Position numbers and translations under genes: made by a program | Notes under the pieces: model-generated | Database searches by the model: none | What the model was told of the DNA's origin: nothing | What the model saw: only the letters and a program-made list of their open reading frames with translations | NCBI GenBank assembly: GCA_903933915.1 | Contig: CAIZLW010000201.1 | Coordinates: 1-62,529, forward strand | DNA length: 62,529 nucleotides | Reading direction: 5' to 3' | DNA from: an uncultured beta proteobacterium | GTDB taxonomy: Bacteria; Pseudomonadota; Gammaproteobacteria; Burkholderiales; SG8-41 | Part shown: piece after piece, positions 1-8,692 of the stretch | Position numbering within the stretch: the first letter of the stretch is position 1 | Layout of the letters: each line of letters starts with the position of its first letter

Positions 1-1590
1 CGCCTGGATGGCGATGTCGAACATCTGCCGCGGAATCAGCTTGCGCATTCTTGCCGCGACGTCCCGCCCGCGGTACTGCGCGTTGGCGCGATGCACGATC
101 AGCGACAGTGCATCAACCCGTTCGGTGTTGATCAGGATGTCCAGGCGGACAAGATCCCCGGCTCGATATTCAAGGAAATCGTAATCCAGGGAGGCGTAGC
201 CTCGTGATACCGACTTCAGGCGGTCGAAGAAATCCATGACCACCTCGTTCAGCGGCAGTTCGTAAGTCAGCATCACCTGGCGCCCCAGGTACTGCATGTT
301 TTTCTGTGCACCGCGTTTCTCCGTGCACAGCGTCATCACCGGACCGACATAGTCGCCGGGAACGAGGATGGATGCCGTGATCATCGGTTCGCGGATTTCC
401 TCGATCAGCGTCGCATCTGGCAGGCGCGACGGATTTTCAATTTCCATCACCGTGCCGTCACGCAACGCCACCTGATAGACCACGGTCGGCGCCGTGGTGA
501 TCAACGACATCCCGTATTCGCGCTCCAGCCGTTCCTGCACGATATCCATGTGCAGCAGGCCGAGGAAGCCGCAACGAAAACCGAAACCCAGGGCCTGCGA
601 TGATTCCGGCTCGAAGCGCAGCGAGGAATCGTTCAGGTGCAGCTTTTCGAGCGCGTCGCGCAACGCTTCATACTCGCTGGACTCGACCGGATAAAGCCCG
701 GCAAACACCTGCGGCTTGATTTCCTTGAAGCCTGGCAACGCTTTTGTGGCTGGCCTGTTGACCAGCGTTATGGTGTCGCCGACCTTGGCCGCCTGCAATT
801 CCTTGATGCCGGCAATGACAAAACCCACTTCTCCCGCCGACAGACGCTCCCGAGCCTGCGACTTGGGCGTGAAAACGCCCACCTGCTCGCACAGGAAGTT
901 GCCAGCACCCGCCATCAGCAGGATGCGGTCTTTCGGCTTCAGTTCACCGTCAACGACACGAATCAGCATGACGACGCCGACGTAATTGTCGAACCACGAA
1001 TCGATGATCAGCGCCTTCAGCGGCGCTGCCGGATCGCCTTTGGGCGGCGGCATCTGGTGGACAACCGCTTCCAGGATTTCGGTGATGCCCTCGCCCGTTT
1101 TGGCGCTGACCCGCACGGCATCCTTGGCCGGAATCCCGATGATGTCTTCGATCTCTGCCGCGACACGCTCCGGTTCCACCTGCGGCAGATCCATCTTGTT
1201 CAGCACCGGCACCACTTCCACACCCAGCTCAATCGCGGTATAGCAGTTGGCTACCGTTTGCGCTTCAACGCCCTGCGAAGCATCGACCACCAGCAGCGCG
1301 CCCTCGCAGGCGGAAAGCGAACGGGACACTTCATAGGAAAAGTCGACATGCCCCGGCGTGTCGATCAGGTTCAGTTGGTAGACCTGGCCGTCCAGCGACT
1401 TGTAGCTCAGCGCAGCGGTCTGCGCCTTGATGGTAATGCCTCGCTCGCGCTCGAGATCCATCGAATCGAGAACCTGCGATTCCATTTCGCGGTCGGACAG
1501 GCCGCCGCAATGCTGAATGAACCGGTCGGCAAGCGTCGACTTGCCGTGGTCAATGTGGGCGATGATGGAAAAGTTGCGGATATGCTGCAT
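1..1590 (-). CDS. lepA: Elongation factor 4 (LepA), C-terminus cut by window edge
   Basis: Ribosome-associated translational GTPase that back-translocates or remodels stalled ribosomes; cytoplasmic or membrane-associated. The 530 codons present start at ATG 1588-1590. They show the G1 motif AHIDHGKST at residues 11-19, a DTPGH motif and NKMD, followed by the elongation-factor domains. The family is usually about 600 residues, so roughly 70 C-terminal residues lie beyond position 1. The N-terminus [10 protein letters not shown] matches the usual LepA start. It is last in a minus-strand run after the glutaredoxin-like gene; lepB would be expected next, outside the window. No Shine-Dalgarno sequence is visible, because a perfect 8-bp hairpin abuts the start codon. 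Confidence 0.98.
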   Translation of the reverse strand, partial: MQHIRNFSIIAHIDHGKSTLADRFIQHCGGLSDREMESQVLDSMDLERERGITIKAQTAALSYKSLDGQVYQLNLIDTPGHVDFSYEVSRSLSACEGALLVVDASQGVEAQTVANCYTAIELGVEVVPVLNKMDLPQVEPERVAAEIEDIIGIPAKDAVRVSAKTGEGITEILEAVVHQMPPPKGDPAAPLKALIIDSWFDNYVGVVMLIRVVDGELKPKDRILLMAGAGNFLCEQVGVFTPKSQARERLSAGEVGFVIAGIKELQAAKVGDTITLVNRPATKALPGFKEIKPQVFAGLYPVESSEYEALRDALEKLHLNDSSLRFEPESSQALGFGFRCGFLGLLHMDIVQERLEREYGMSLITTAPTVVYQVALRDGTVMEIENPSRLPDATLIEEIREPMITASILVPGDYVGPVMTLCTEKRGAQKNMQYLGRQVMLTYELPLNEVVMDFFDRLKSVSRGYASLDYDFLEYRAGDLVRLDILINTERVDALSLIVHRANAQYRGRDVAARMRKLIPRQMFDIAIQA

Positions 1591-1591
1591 G

Positions 1592-1615
1592 GGGTGCCCA
1601 GAAAAAGGGGCACCC
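1592..1615 (-). promoter_or_regulatory. Hairpin abutting the lepA start codon
   Basis: GGGTGCCC (1592-1599) and GGGCACCC (1608-1615) form a perfect 8-bp stem around an 8-nt loop. On the lepA strand the stem ends one base before the ATG, and the place where a ribosome-binding site should sit is inside the stem. A further GC-rich stretch (about 1629-1639) could pair alternatively. The U-rich run is in the loop, not after the stem, so this is not a typical terminator. A translational control role is inference. Confidence 0.5.
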
Positions 1616-1659
1616 AAGATTTCCCGGAGTGCCCCGTTCCGATCGTAAGACCGTGTATT

Positions 1660-1920
1660 TTAGCGGATTTTCCGCAAGTAATCAGTAACGGCGGCACTAT
1701 CCAGGTGGTAATGGCAGAGTTCCCGGTCGCCATGCATCAGGACAGGCACCCATTCGCCAAAGCGCTGCTCCAGCGCCGGATCGCTGTCGACATCAATAAC
1801 GACCAGATCAAAGGGCTGTCCGGCCTGTAACTGCTGCAGGCCGGACAACATGTCTTCGCAAAGATGGCACCAGGTCCGGCTGTACAGAGTCAGCGCCGGA
1901 CCGGGTTCAGCCATTACCAT
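1660..1920 (-). CDS. Glutaredoxin-like thioredoxin-fold protein
   Basis: Small 86-residue protein with a thioredoxin-fold start (LTLYSRTWCHLC). The redox motif CHLC is at residues 18-21. The pattern and length fit the glutaredoxin-like DUF836 type; no signal peptide, so probably cytoplasmic. Its substrate is unknown. The start at 1920 overlaps the end of the degQ/mucD gene by 14 bp; a second ATG two codons in (1914) is equally possible and still overlaps. The position between the protease gene and lepA suggests co-transcription with the rpoE operon, but a link to stress signalling is inference from position only. Confidence 0.85.
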   Translation of the reverse strand: MVMAEPGPALTLYSRTWCHLCEDMLSGLQQLQAGQPFDLVVIDVDSDPALEQRFGEWVPVLMHGDRELCHYHLDSAAVTDYLRKIR

Positions 1921-3289
1921 CGAGGCGAAGCGGGATGTAGAGCGAATTGCTGCCGCGACGGACCAGCAAGGCGACGATACGGCCTTTTTCGAAACTGCCC
2001 ATCAGTTGGCGGAACTGCTCGACCGACTTCACGTCCTGGTTGTTGACCGCCAGGATCACATCGCCGCGACGCAGGCCGGCGCGGGTGGCTACCCCTTGTG
2101 CATTGTCGACAAACACACCGCCTTCGACTTTGAGTTCCTTGCGTTGTGCGTCGGTCAGGTCCGCAAGACTCATGCCGAACTGCGCCACAGCCGGCGGTTG
2201 CGGTTTCCCGCTGCGCGCCTGCCTGCCGGCACGATCGTCAGGCAATTCGGCCACAACGACCTGTAGGTCGCGGGGGGTCTTGTTGCGCCAAATTTGTACT
2301 GCGACCTTGTTGCCAGGTTTGGTACTGCCGACGACACGCGGCAGATCTTCGGATGAATTCACGGCTTTGCCGTCGAAGCGCAGGATCACATCACCAGCTT
2401 CGATTCCGGCCTTGTCAGCGGGACCACCCTTTTCCACCGAATTGACCAGCGCGCCCTGCGGCTTGGTCAGGCCGAAGCCATCGGCGAGTTCCTTGGTGAC
2501 TTGCTGAATCACCACACCGATGCGGCCTCGGGTCACCTTGCCCGTCGTGCGCAACTGTTGGGCGATGTCATTGGCGACATCAATCGGGATCGCGAATGAA
2601 AGCCCCATGAATCCGCCGGTACGGCTGTAGATCTGGGAGTTGATGCCGACGACTTCGCCGCGCAGGTTGAACAGTGGTCCGCCCGAGTTACCAGGATTGA
2701 CTGCGACATCGGTCTGAATAAACGGCACGAAGTTTTCCTGCGGCAGCGATCGCCCCTTGGCGCTGACAATACCGGCGGTCACCGTGTTGTCGAATCCGAA
2801 CGGGGAACCGATCGCCACCACCCACTCGCCTACTTTCAGCTTTGCGGGATCTCCAAAACGTACGGTCGGCAGGCTGGTGGCCTCGATCTTGATCAGTGCG
2901 ACATCGGTACGTTTGTCGGTGCCGATCACCTTGGCCTTGAATTCACGCTTGTCGGTCAGTTTGACCGTGACTTCCTCGGCACCGTCAATCACGTGGGCGT
3001 TGGTGAGTATGAAACCATCGGCGGAGATGATGAACCCCGAACCCAATGATTGCGGCTGGAATTCGCGCTGCCCCGGATTGGGTGAAAAACGACGGAAGAA
3101 CTCGAAAAAAGGGTCGTTTTCATCGAGTTGCGGCAACTGCTGGGAAAGCGTGTTGCGGGCCGCCTGCGTTATGCTGATATTGACGACAGCGCCGCCTTGT
3201 TTTTCGACCAGGTCGGTGAAATCGGGCAACTGCGCTGATACCTGCAGCGGAACCAGCAGGAACAGCGCCAGCATCATAGTTCTGAGCAT
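1907..3289 (-). CDS. mucD: Do-family periplasmic serine protease (DegQ/MucD)
   Basis: Periplasmic protease/chaperone of the HtrA family that degrades misfolded envelope proteins. The 460 residues begin with a signal peptide (residues 1-20, ending SAQ). The trypsin-like domain carries the triad His99 (TNAHV), Asp129 (RTDVALIK) and Ser202 (GNSGGP). Two PDZ domains follow, near residues 250-340 and 365-455. The two PDZ domains and place in the rpoE-rseA-rseB operon fit MucD/DegQ rather than the single-PDZ sensor DegS. No DegS is seen in the window. The product probably relieves, and is controlled by, the sigma-E response. Confidence 0.96.
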   Translation of the reverse strand: MLRTMMLALFLLVPLQVSAQLPDFTDLVEKQGGAVVNISITQAARNTLSQQLPQLDENDPFFEFFRRFSPNPGQREFQPQSLGSGFIISADGFILTNAHVIDGAEEVTVKLTDKREFKAKVIGTDKRTDVALIKIEATSLPTVRFGDPAKLKVGEWVVAIGSPFGFDNTVTAGIVSAKGRSLPQENFVPFIQTDVAVNPGNSGGPLFNLRGEVVGINSQIYSRTGGFMGLSFAIPIDVANDIAQQLRTTGKVTRGRIGVVIQQVTKELADGFGLTKPQGALVNSVEKGGPADKAGIEAGDVILRFDGKAVNSSEDLPRVVGSTKPGNKVAVQIWRNKTPRDLQVVVAELPDDRAGRQARSGKPQPPAVAQFGMSLADLTDAQRKELKVEGGVFVDNAQGVATRAGLRRGDVILAVNNQDVKSVEQFRQLMGSFEKGRIVALLVRRGSNSLYIPLRLDGNG

Positions 3290-3342
3290 CGTGGTTTTTC
3301 CGGGAAATGAAATGGAAATCGGGAAATAAAACGGGATTTGAA

Positions 3343-4332
3343 TTAACGCGGCGACGCCGTGGCAGCCGTCGTGGCCTTGGGTTCCAGGGAACGCGCAAGT
3401 TGCATTACGGTTTCAGCAGGGGTTTCACCCAGCACGGTAACGGTATGGCCGGCGACCGGTCGCGTGTAAATCGACACTGCACCCTGATGGTGCAGCGCCG
3501 GTTTTCTGTCGGCTTTGAAGCCTGGTTCAATGAACACTGAAATCGCCGCAAGCCCGTCGGAGAACACGAGGTGGGACATGGTGCCGCTTTTCCCGGGTAT
3601 CGAACGGCGCAATTCCATGAGTTTGGTGAAACCTGCAGGCTGATTCTGCACGACCCAGCCGGAATCGCCGCTGTCAGCGGCCGTCATCGCCGAACGGTCG
3701 ACGCGCCAGTTCTGCTTGTTGCTGATGGCGGCATATTTGGAGCGCACCAGGTCGCGTTTGAAACCGCCGCCGATCTCCAGGGTCGAGAACGAAAAGGCTT
3801 CCAGCGTTTCATTCCTGTCATTGAGCGTGCGGGCACGCAAAGGCAATCCGGTTTTGACATCAGCGCAGAAACGCCGCGCATAACGCAGATTGTCCTTGGG
3901 CTGCAGCGCAACCCATTGGCATTCAACGCCGGCGACCCGGTCCGTTGCTTCCTTGACAATGCGGTAGTGTTGCGTCAAATCCTGGATCTGCTCGAGACGC
4001 ACCGGGAACTGGCGGGAGCCCCTGGGGTCAATCAGCACGGTTTTTGTGCCCGGCAGATAACAGGTGACCTGATCGTTGGTCCGGATGACTTCTCGAGCCG
4101 GGCCGTCGAGGGCCTCAAGACGCTCAAGCACCCCGCCTGCCGGGTTGACGAAATGCGCAATGCGCGAAGTTTCCGATTGGCCGCCGTGATTGAATACAAA
4201 CGTGCCGGAGTAATTGGTGGTACGGCTCGCCGAAGCCATTTTTTCGAGCATGGCAAGGCCGTCACGAGTACTGTCGGCGGCAAGCGCAGCAGCCGGCAGC
4301 AGTCCGCAAAACAGGATCCAGCAGACTCTCAT
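3343..4332 (-). CDS. rseB: Sigma-E regulatory protein RseB/MucB
   Basis: Periplasmic protein that binds the anti-sigma factor RseA and shields it from cleavage until off-pathway lipopolysaccharide or lipoproteins are sensed. The 329 residues start with a signal peptide (about 1-19, ending ALAADS). The body has the lipoprotein-carrier-like fold of MucB, with a long N-terminal domain and a smaller C-terminal domain containing the typical stretch SHLVFSDGLAAISVF. It lies six bases downstream of rseA and upstream of the protease gene, the usual rpoE-rseA-rseB-mucD order, so one transcript is likely. Confidence 0.95.
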   Translation of the reverse strand: MRVCWILFCGLLPAAALAADSTRDGLAMLEKMASASRTTNYSGTFVFNHGGQSETSRIAHFVNPAGGVLERLEALDGPAREVIRTNDQVTCYLPGTKTVLIDPRGSRQFPVRLEQIQDLTQHYRIVKEATDRVAGVECQWVALQPKDNLRYARRFCADVKTGLPLRARTLNDRNETLEAFSFSTLEIGGGFKRDLVRSKYAAISNKQNWRVDRSAMTAADSGDSGWVVQNQPAGFTKLMELRRSIPGKSGTMSHLVFSDGLAAISVFIEPGFKADRKPALHHQGAVSIYTRPVAGHTVTVLGETPAETVMQLARSLEPKATTAATASPR

Positions 4333-4338
4333 CGGAAA

Positions 4339-4860
4339 TTACCGGCCTGCCGGGGTTGTCGCGGAGATGGTGCGGATATAGGGGGCTACGCCCTGGAGCC
4401 CACTGCTCGGCGATACACCCTGATGCGCGAGCAGATATTCGTTCATCTGGTCGCCGCTGGGCGCACTGACGAGTTGCGGCTCGGCAGTTTGAACTGCGGG
4501 CGTGGTTGAGGTCGCCTTGGCAAGTTCGGCCGGGGAATTGACTGCGGTGCCGGTTGAAAAAGCCATCCAGCCCACCACGGCTATCGCTGAAACCGAAGCA
4601 GCAGCCGACAAGGCAAAAGTCAGGGCCTTGCCGGGCTTGGCGACCCGTCGCGGCGCCAGCACCGTGGGCTCAGTCTGCAAGGCAGCGGAAACCCGGCTTG
4701 TTACGTTGACCGCCGTGTCCTGCCCGCGCATCAGATCGCCGATCAGATGGTAGGTGTCCCAGGTTTCCTTCGCTTCCGGTGTGTCTTCCAGCCGGCGCAA
4801 GGCCTGATTGGAATCCTGGGGCGAAAGTTCGCTGTCCATTAATGCAGAAATCTGTTCCAT
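4339..4860 (-). CDS. rseA: Anti-sigma-E factor RseA/MucA
   Basis: Inner-membrane anti-sigma factor that holds the ECF sigma factor inactive until it is proteolysed by a DegS-type protease and then RseP. The 173-residue protein has an N-terminal anti-sigma domain (about 1-75, with ISALMDSELS at the start). A single membrane segment (about 79-101, LTFALSAAASVSAIAVVGWM) follows, then a periplasmic tail that would bind RseB. It starts one base after the rpoE stop. RseP, needed for its cleavage, is encoded at 30.9-32.3 kb of this window. Confidence 0.93.
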   Translation of the reverse strand: MEQISALMDSELSPQDSNQALRRLEDTPEAKETWDTYHLIGDLMRGQDTAVNVTSRVSAALQTEPTVLAPRRVAKPGKALTFALSAAASVSAIAVVGWMAFSTGTAVNSPAELAKATSTTPAVQTAEPQLVSAPSGDQMNEYLLAHQGVSPSSGLQGVAPYIRTISATTPAGR

Positions 4861-4861
4861 C

Positions 4862-5461
4862 TCACCATCTCCTGTCCTTGCTGGTGCCCAGCAAGGGTCT
4901 CAACTTGCCCGCGACCGCTTCGCGAGCCCGGAAAATTCTCGAGCGAACCGTACCCACAGGACATTGCATGATCCCGGCAATCTCCTCGTAACTCAGCCCT
5001 TCGACTTCGCGCAGCGTAATGGCCGTCCTTAATTCCTCTGGCAGTTCCAGCAGGGTTTGGTTCACTGTTTCCGCGACTTGTTTGCTCATCAGCTGGTTTT
5101 CCGGGGTATTCAGATCCCGCAATTGCTCGCCCGCCTCGGTCGATTCCGCCTCTTCCGCATCCATTTCCGTGCTGGTCGGCGCTCGCCGCCCCATGGCCAC
5201 CAGATGATTTTTGGCGGTATTGATGCCAATCCGGTACAACCAGGTATAAAACGCACTCTCGCCACGAAAGCCAGGAAGCGCGCGATAAGCCTTGATAAAA
5301 GCTTCCTGCGTCACATCCTCGACCTCGCTGGGATCGCGAATAAAGCGCGACAGCAGTCGTCCCAGCTTGCGCTGGTATTTAGTGACCAGCAAGTCGAATG
5401 CGCGCTTGTCACCACGCCGCACCCGCTCTACCAGCTGCTGATCGACTTCGCGATCGCTCAT
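4862..5461 (-). CDS. rpoE: ECF RNA polymerase sigma factor RpoE/AlgU
   Basis: Envelope-stress sigma factor of about 199 residues. Region 2 (about residues 20-90) includes the DPSEVEDVTQEAF and WLYRIGINTAKN motifs. Region 4 (about 135-185) includes LSYEEIAGIMQCPVGTVRSRIFRAR, shown here in part as its helix-turn-helix. I chose ATG 5459-5461 (MSDREVDQQLVERV), the standard family start; the 33 upstream in-frame codons look non-coding. It is first gene of rpoE-rseA-rseB-mucD. The 175-bp upstream gap holds a candidate sigma-E-type promoter and a set of short direct repeats, which fits autoregulation. Confidence 0.97.
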   Translation of the reverse strand: MSDREVDQQLVERVRRGDKRAFDLLVTKYQRKLGRLLSRFIRDPSEVEDVTQEAFIKAYRALPGFRGESAFYTWLYRIGINTAKNHLVAMGRRAPTSTEMDAEEAESTEAGEQLRDLNTPENQLMSKQVAETVNQTLLELPEELRTAITLREVEGLSYEEIAGIMQCPVGTVRSRIFRAREAVAGKLRPLLGTSKDRRW

Positions 5462-5498
5462 TATTATTAGGTCCCTGACGCTGCGGCTGTTCTGCTCC

Positions 5499-5551
5499 CC
5501 GGCAGGCAATACGCACTGACCGGGCAAGCAGTATAAAGCACCGGCAAGCAG
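5499..5551. repeat. Three imperfect short direct repeats in the rpoE leader
   Basis: CCGGCAGGCAA (5499), CGGGCAAGCAG (5521) and CCGGCAAGCAG (5541) share the core GGCAAGCA with one or two changes. The spacing is 22 and 20 bp, about two helical turns. They lie between the rpoE start codon and the candidate promoter. An operator or RNA-binding role is possible but only inferred. Confidence 0.4.
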
Positions 5552-5579
5552 ACGAAACACGCCACCGAAGCGTTAGTTC

Positions 5580-5607
5580 AGTGACAGGAAACCTTTGATT
5601 AAGTTCA
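5580..5607 (-). promoter_or_regulatory. Candidate sigma-E-type promoter of rpoE
   Basis: On the minus strand GAACTT (5601-5606) lies 15 bp before GTCACT (5580-5585). The known sigma-E consensus is GGAACTT, 15-16 bp, then GTCTAA or TCTGA, so the -35 part fits except for the first G and the -10 is partial. Position, about 120 bp upstream of the rpoE ATG, suits an autoregulated promoter. Transcription start mapping would settle it. Confidence 0.35.
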
Positions 5608-5636
5608 TATAGAGGCTATTTTTCATAATATGGCAT

Positions 5637-7196
5637 TCAGCGCGATGCTCCTGAGGACGCATTAGGTGCCCAGACGCGGCGGTCCAGCACCCGGAATAAC
5701 AATTCAAACAGCAGCGCCAGCATGGCTGCGGGTATCGCCCCGGCCAGCATTAAATCCCGGTCGTTGACCGCAAGACCGGCGACGATGCGCTCCCCGTATC
5801 CGCCGGCGCCGATGAATGCGGCAATGGTGGCCGTGCCCACATTGATCACCGCTGCAGTCTTGATTCCGGCCAGTACGCCCGGCATGGCCAGGGGCATTTC
5901 AATCAGGCGCAGCCGCTGCCAGGCATCAAGACCCAGCGCACGGCCGGCATCCAGCATATCTTTACCCACCCCCGTCACCGCCGCTTCGGTGCTGCGGACA
6001 ATCGGCAGCAAGGCGTAGATAAAAAGTGCCAGGATTGCAGGCAAGGCGCCAATTTGGCCGAGCGCGGCGATCAAAAACGCCAGCAAAGCCAGACTGGGCA
6101 CCGTTTGCAGCAAACCGATCACGGGCAGTATCCAGCGCCCTGCCTGCGGCGCACGCTGCGCCCAGATGCCCAGCGGAATTCCGACAAATATACTCAACAT
6201 TAAAGAGCTGCAAACCAGCAGCAGATGCTGCGCTGTCAATCGCGGCAGATCGGGGCCGAATACCAAAGCGCTCAATTTTTGCCGGCCTCCTTCCGAAGCC
6301 ACGGTGCCGCCCTGCAGCCACTGCGTGGCGACTGCCGCAAAACTGCTGCCCTGCAGTTCTACCGCAGCGTTCATGCTGCGCATGGCCTCAACGCTCAGTC
6401 CGCCCTGCATTTTTTGCAGCGCCGCCCATGCCGCAGGATGACGCTGCGGCAAATCCCTGCGATAAACCAACAGTGCCTCATAAGCCGGAAACACTCGACG
6501 ATCGTCGCTCAGCACACTGAGTCGATGCCGGTTGATCTGCGGGTCGGTGGTGTAGACATCGATGATGTCGACCTGGCCCCGCGCCTGCGCCTCATACGCC
6601 AGTCCATGCTCAAGGCTGCGAACTGACATGGCCTCCAATCCATAAGCCGCTCGCAGCGCCGGCCAGCCATCCCGTCGATTGAGAAATTCGGGTGACAACC
6701 CGGCGCGCAGATTTTGCGAAGAGCTCAAATCGCTGATGCGCGTGTAGCCCAGCCGGGTGGCGGCTTCCGAACCCATGGCAAGAGCGTAAGCATTATCGAA
6801 CCCCAGCGGAATCCCTGCAGCGAGTCCGTGTGCCTCCAGCCGCCGGTTCAGTTCCTGTAGCGGCGGCACGGTCTTCAAACCCAGCAGTTCCAGCGCCACC
6901 GTTCCGGTGTAATCAGGGTAAATATCGATGGCGCCGCTTTTTAATGCCGAAAAAAGTATCGCGGAGTTGCCGAGCCCGGGGCGATGTTCGACATCAACCG
7001 TGCCCGCGCGTCGCGCGGTGCCGGTGATGATTTCACCGAGAATGTACGACTCGGTGAACCGTTTGGACCCCACCCGCAACGGCTCGGCAACGGCATCGGG
7101 GATGAGGACCAGCAGTTGCATCAGAATGATCACCGCAGTAACGGCGATCAGTGTTGGTAAGCCAGGAATGGAGTCCCGGACAGCGCATCTTGACAT
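5637..7196 (-). CDS. Fused substrate-binding/permease protein of an OpuB/EgtU-type ABC importer
   Basis: Single 519-residue polypeptide combining both non-ATPase parts of a quaternary-amine-type importer. Residues 1-37 form a membrane anchor or signal segment. Residues about 38-300 are a glycine-betaine/choline-type binding domain with the family hallmarks GSKRFTESYILGE and DIYPDYTGT. Residues about 315-510 are a ProW-like permease with several membrane helices and the LDAGRALGLDAWQRL coupling-loop region. The order is binding domain then permease; well-studied fusions (EgtUBC, OpuC-like) have the permease first. No ATPase gene is adjacent. The substrate could be betaine, choline, carnitine or ergothioneine; the sequence alone does not decide. 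It is upstream of rpoE on the same strand and divergent from an aminotransferase gene. Confidence 0.88.
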   Translation of the reverse strand: MSRCAVRDSIPGLPTLIAVTAVIILMQLLVLIPDAVAEPLRVGSKRFTESYILGEIITGTARRAGTVDVEHRPGLGNSAILFSALKSGAIDIYPDYTGTVALELLGLKTVPPLQELNRRLEAHGLAAGIPLGFDNAYALAMGSEAATRLGYTRISDLSSSQNLRAGLSPEFLNRRDGWPALRAAYGLEAMSVRSLEHGLAYEAQARGQVDIIDVYTTDPQINRHRLSVLSDDRRVFPAYEALLVYRRDLPQRHPAAWAALQKMQGGLSVEAMRSMNAAVELQGSSFAAVATQWLQGGTVASEGGRQKLSALVFGPDLPRLTAQHLLLVCSSLMLSIFVGIPLGIWAQRAPQAGRWILPVIGLLQTVPSLALLAFLIAALGQIGALPAILALFIYALLPIVRSTEAAVTGVGKDMLDAGRALGLDAWQRLRLIEMPLAMPGVLAGIKTAAVINVGTATIAAFIGAGGYGERIVAGLAVNDRDLMLAGAIPAAMLALLFELLFRVLDRRVWAPNASSGASR

Positions 7197-7276
7197 GACG
7201 CGAAGATGGTAGCATGCCCTCTGCGCGCGCCCCTTGAAACGCGCTGATCAACAAGAAAACCGAAACTGGATCTGCC

Positions 7277-8608
7277 ATGACCGCACGCGACACCCGACTC
7301 GAACCGTACTGGATGCCGTTTACCGCCAATCGGGCCTTCAAACAGGCGCCGCGGATGCTGGTAGCGGCGAAGGACATGCATTACTCAACGGATGATGGCC
7401 GCCAGATTCTGGATGGAACATCGGGGCTCTGGTGCGTGAATGCGGGGCATTGTCGACCGCGCATTGTCGAAGCCATACAGAAACAGGTCGCCACGATGGA
7501 TTACGCGCCGGCGTTCCAGATGGGGCACCCCGATGCGTTCCGCCTCGCGGAACGCCTTGCTGCGATGGCGCCCGGCGATCTGGACCACGTGTTCTACTGT
7601 AACTCCGGCTCGGAAGGTGTCGATACCGCGCTAAAAATCGCACTGGCCTACCACCGCGCGCGCGGCGAAGGTCACCGCAACGTATTGATTGGTCGCGAGC
7701 GCGGTTATCACGGCGCCGGATTCGGCGGCATTTCTGTCGGCGGCATACCGGCCAACCGCAAGGTCTACGGCAACATGCTGTTCCGGGTCGATCATCTGGC
7801 GCATACGCATAATCTGAAGGAAAACGCTTTCAGCAGAGGCCAGCCCGCCTGGGGCGCCCATCTCGCCGATGAACTCGAAGCGCGCATCGTGCCGCTGCAC
7901 GATGCCAGCAACATTGCCGCCGTCATCGTTGAACCGCTGGCCGGTTCCACCGGCGTGCTGGTGCCGCCCAAGGGTTACCTTGAACGCCTGCGTCAGATCT
8001 GCGACAAATACGGCCTGCTGCTGATATTCGATGAGGTCATCACCGGCTTCGGCCGCACCGGTCCCTGCTTTACTGCAGATGCTGTCGGTGTGGTTCCGGA
8101 CATGATGATCATTGCCAAGGGACTCACCAACGGCACGGTGCCGATGGGCGCGGTGATCGCGCGCCGCGATATTTACGAGACCGTGGTCAACAACGCACCC
8201 CCGGGCATGGTCGAGCTGTTTCACGGCTATACCTATTCGGGACACCCGCTGGCAACGGCGGCCGCATTGGCCAGCCTGGATACCTTCGAAGAAGAAGGAT
8301 TGTTCCAGCGCGGGCAGGAACTCGCACCCTACTTCGAGCAGGCGGTGCAGTCGCTGCGCGAAATGCCCAATGTCATCGACGTACGCAACATGGGTCTGGT
8401 CGCGGGCATCGAACTGGAGTCGCGGCCCGGTGCGCCGACGGCGCGGGCGTTCGAAACCTTCCTCAAGTGTTACGAAAAAGGCGTGCTGATCCGCACCACC
8501 GGCGACATCATCGCGATGTCGCCACCGCTGATCATCAGCAAGGCGCAAATCGATGAACTGGTGGGCACGCTGGCCGACGCCCTGCGGGAGGTTGGGCGGA
8601 ACGGTTAA
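7277..8608 (+). CDS. Class III PLP aminotransferase (beta-alanine:pyruvate type)
   Basis: PLP-dependent omega-amino-acid transaminase of 443 residues, cytoplasmic. The N-terminus (LEPYWMPFTANRAFK) and the segment DGTSGLWCVNAGH match the beta-alanine/omega-amino-acid:pyruvate transaminase group. FDEVITGFGRTG gives the PLP-binding aspartate, and the Schiff-base lysine is Lys281 in MIIAKGLTNG. Probable reactions are beta-alanine or other omega-amine plus pyruvate to the semialdehyde plus alanine; the exact substrate is not readable. It stands alone on plus, divergent from the fused transporter gene with an 80-bp gap, so a functional link to the transporter is possible but unproven. Confidence 0.92.
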   Translation: MTARDTRLEPYWMPFTANRAFKQAPRMLVAAKDMHYSTDDGRQILDGTSGLWCVNAGHCRPRIVEAIQKQVATMDYAPAFQMGHPDAFRLAERLAAMAPGDLDHVFYCNSGSEGVDTALKIALAYHRARGEGHRNVLIGRERGYHGAGFGGISVGGIPANRKVYGNMLFRVDHLAHTHNLKENAFSRGQPAWGAHLADELEARIVPLHDASNIAAVIVEPLAGSTGVLVPPKGYLERLRQICDKYGLLLIFDEVITGFGRTGPCFTADAVGVVPDMMIIAKGLTNGTVPMGAVIARRDIYETVVNNAPPGMVELFHGYTYSGHPLATAAALASLDTFEEEGLFQRGQELAPYFEQAVQSLREMPNVIDVRNMGLVAGIELESRPGAPTARAFETFLKCYEKGVLIRTTGDIIAMSPPLIISKAQIDELVGTLADALREVGRNG

Positions 8609-8647
8609 AAGTTATATAAAACAATAACTTGCAATACCACCCCACAT

Positions 8648-8680
8648 AAAAACGGGCAGTCGAGACTGCCCGTTTTTTTA
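8648..8680. terminator. Bidirectional rho-independent terminator
   Basis: AAAAACGGGCAGT (8648-8660) and ACTGCCCGTTTTT (8665-8677) form a perfect 13-bp inverted repeat with loop CGAG, followed by a T run on plus and preceded by an A run, so it works on both strands. It sits between the convergent aminotransferase and oxidoreductase genes. Confidence 0.93.
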
Positions 8681-8692
8681 TTGCCGCAGGTT

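Noticed and set aside
637-1830. Long open frame on plus across lepA
   Set aside because: It is antisense to lepA and to part of the glutaredoxin-like gene, its translation is His/Arg-rich with no domain, and the minus-strand genes have clear motifs.
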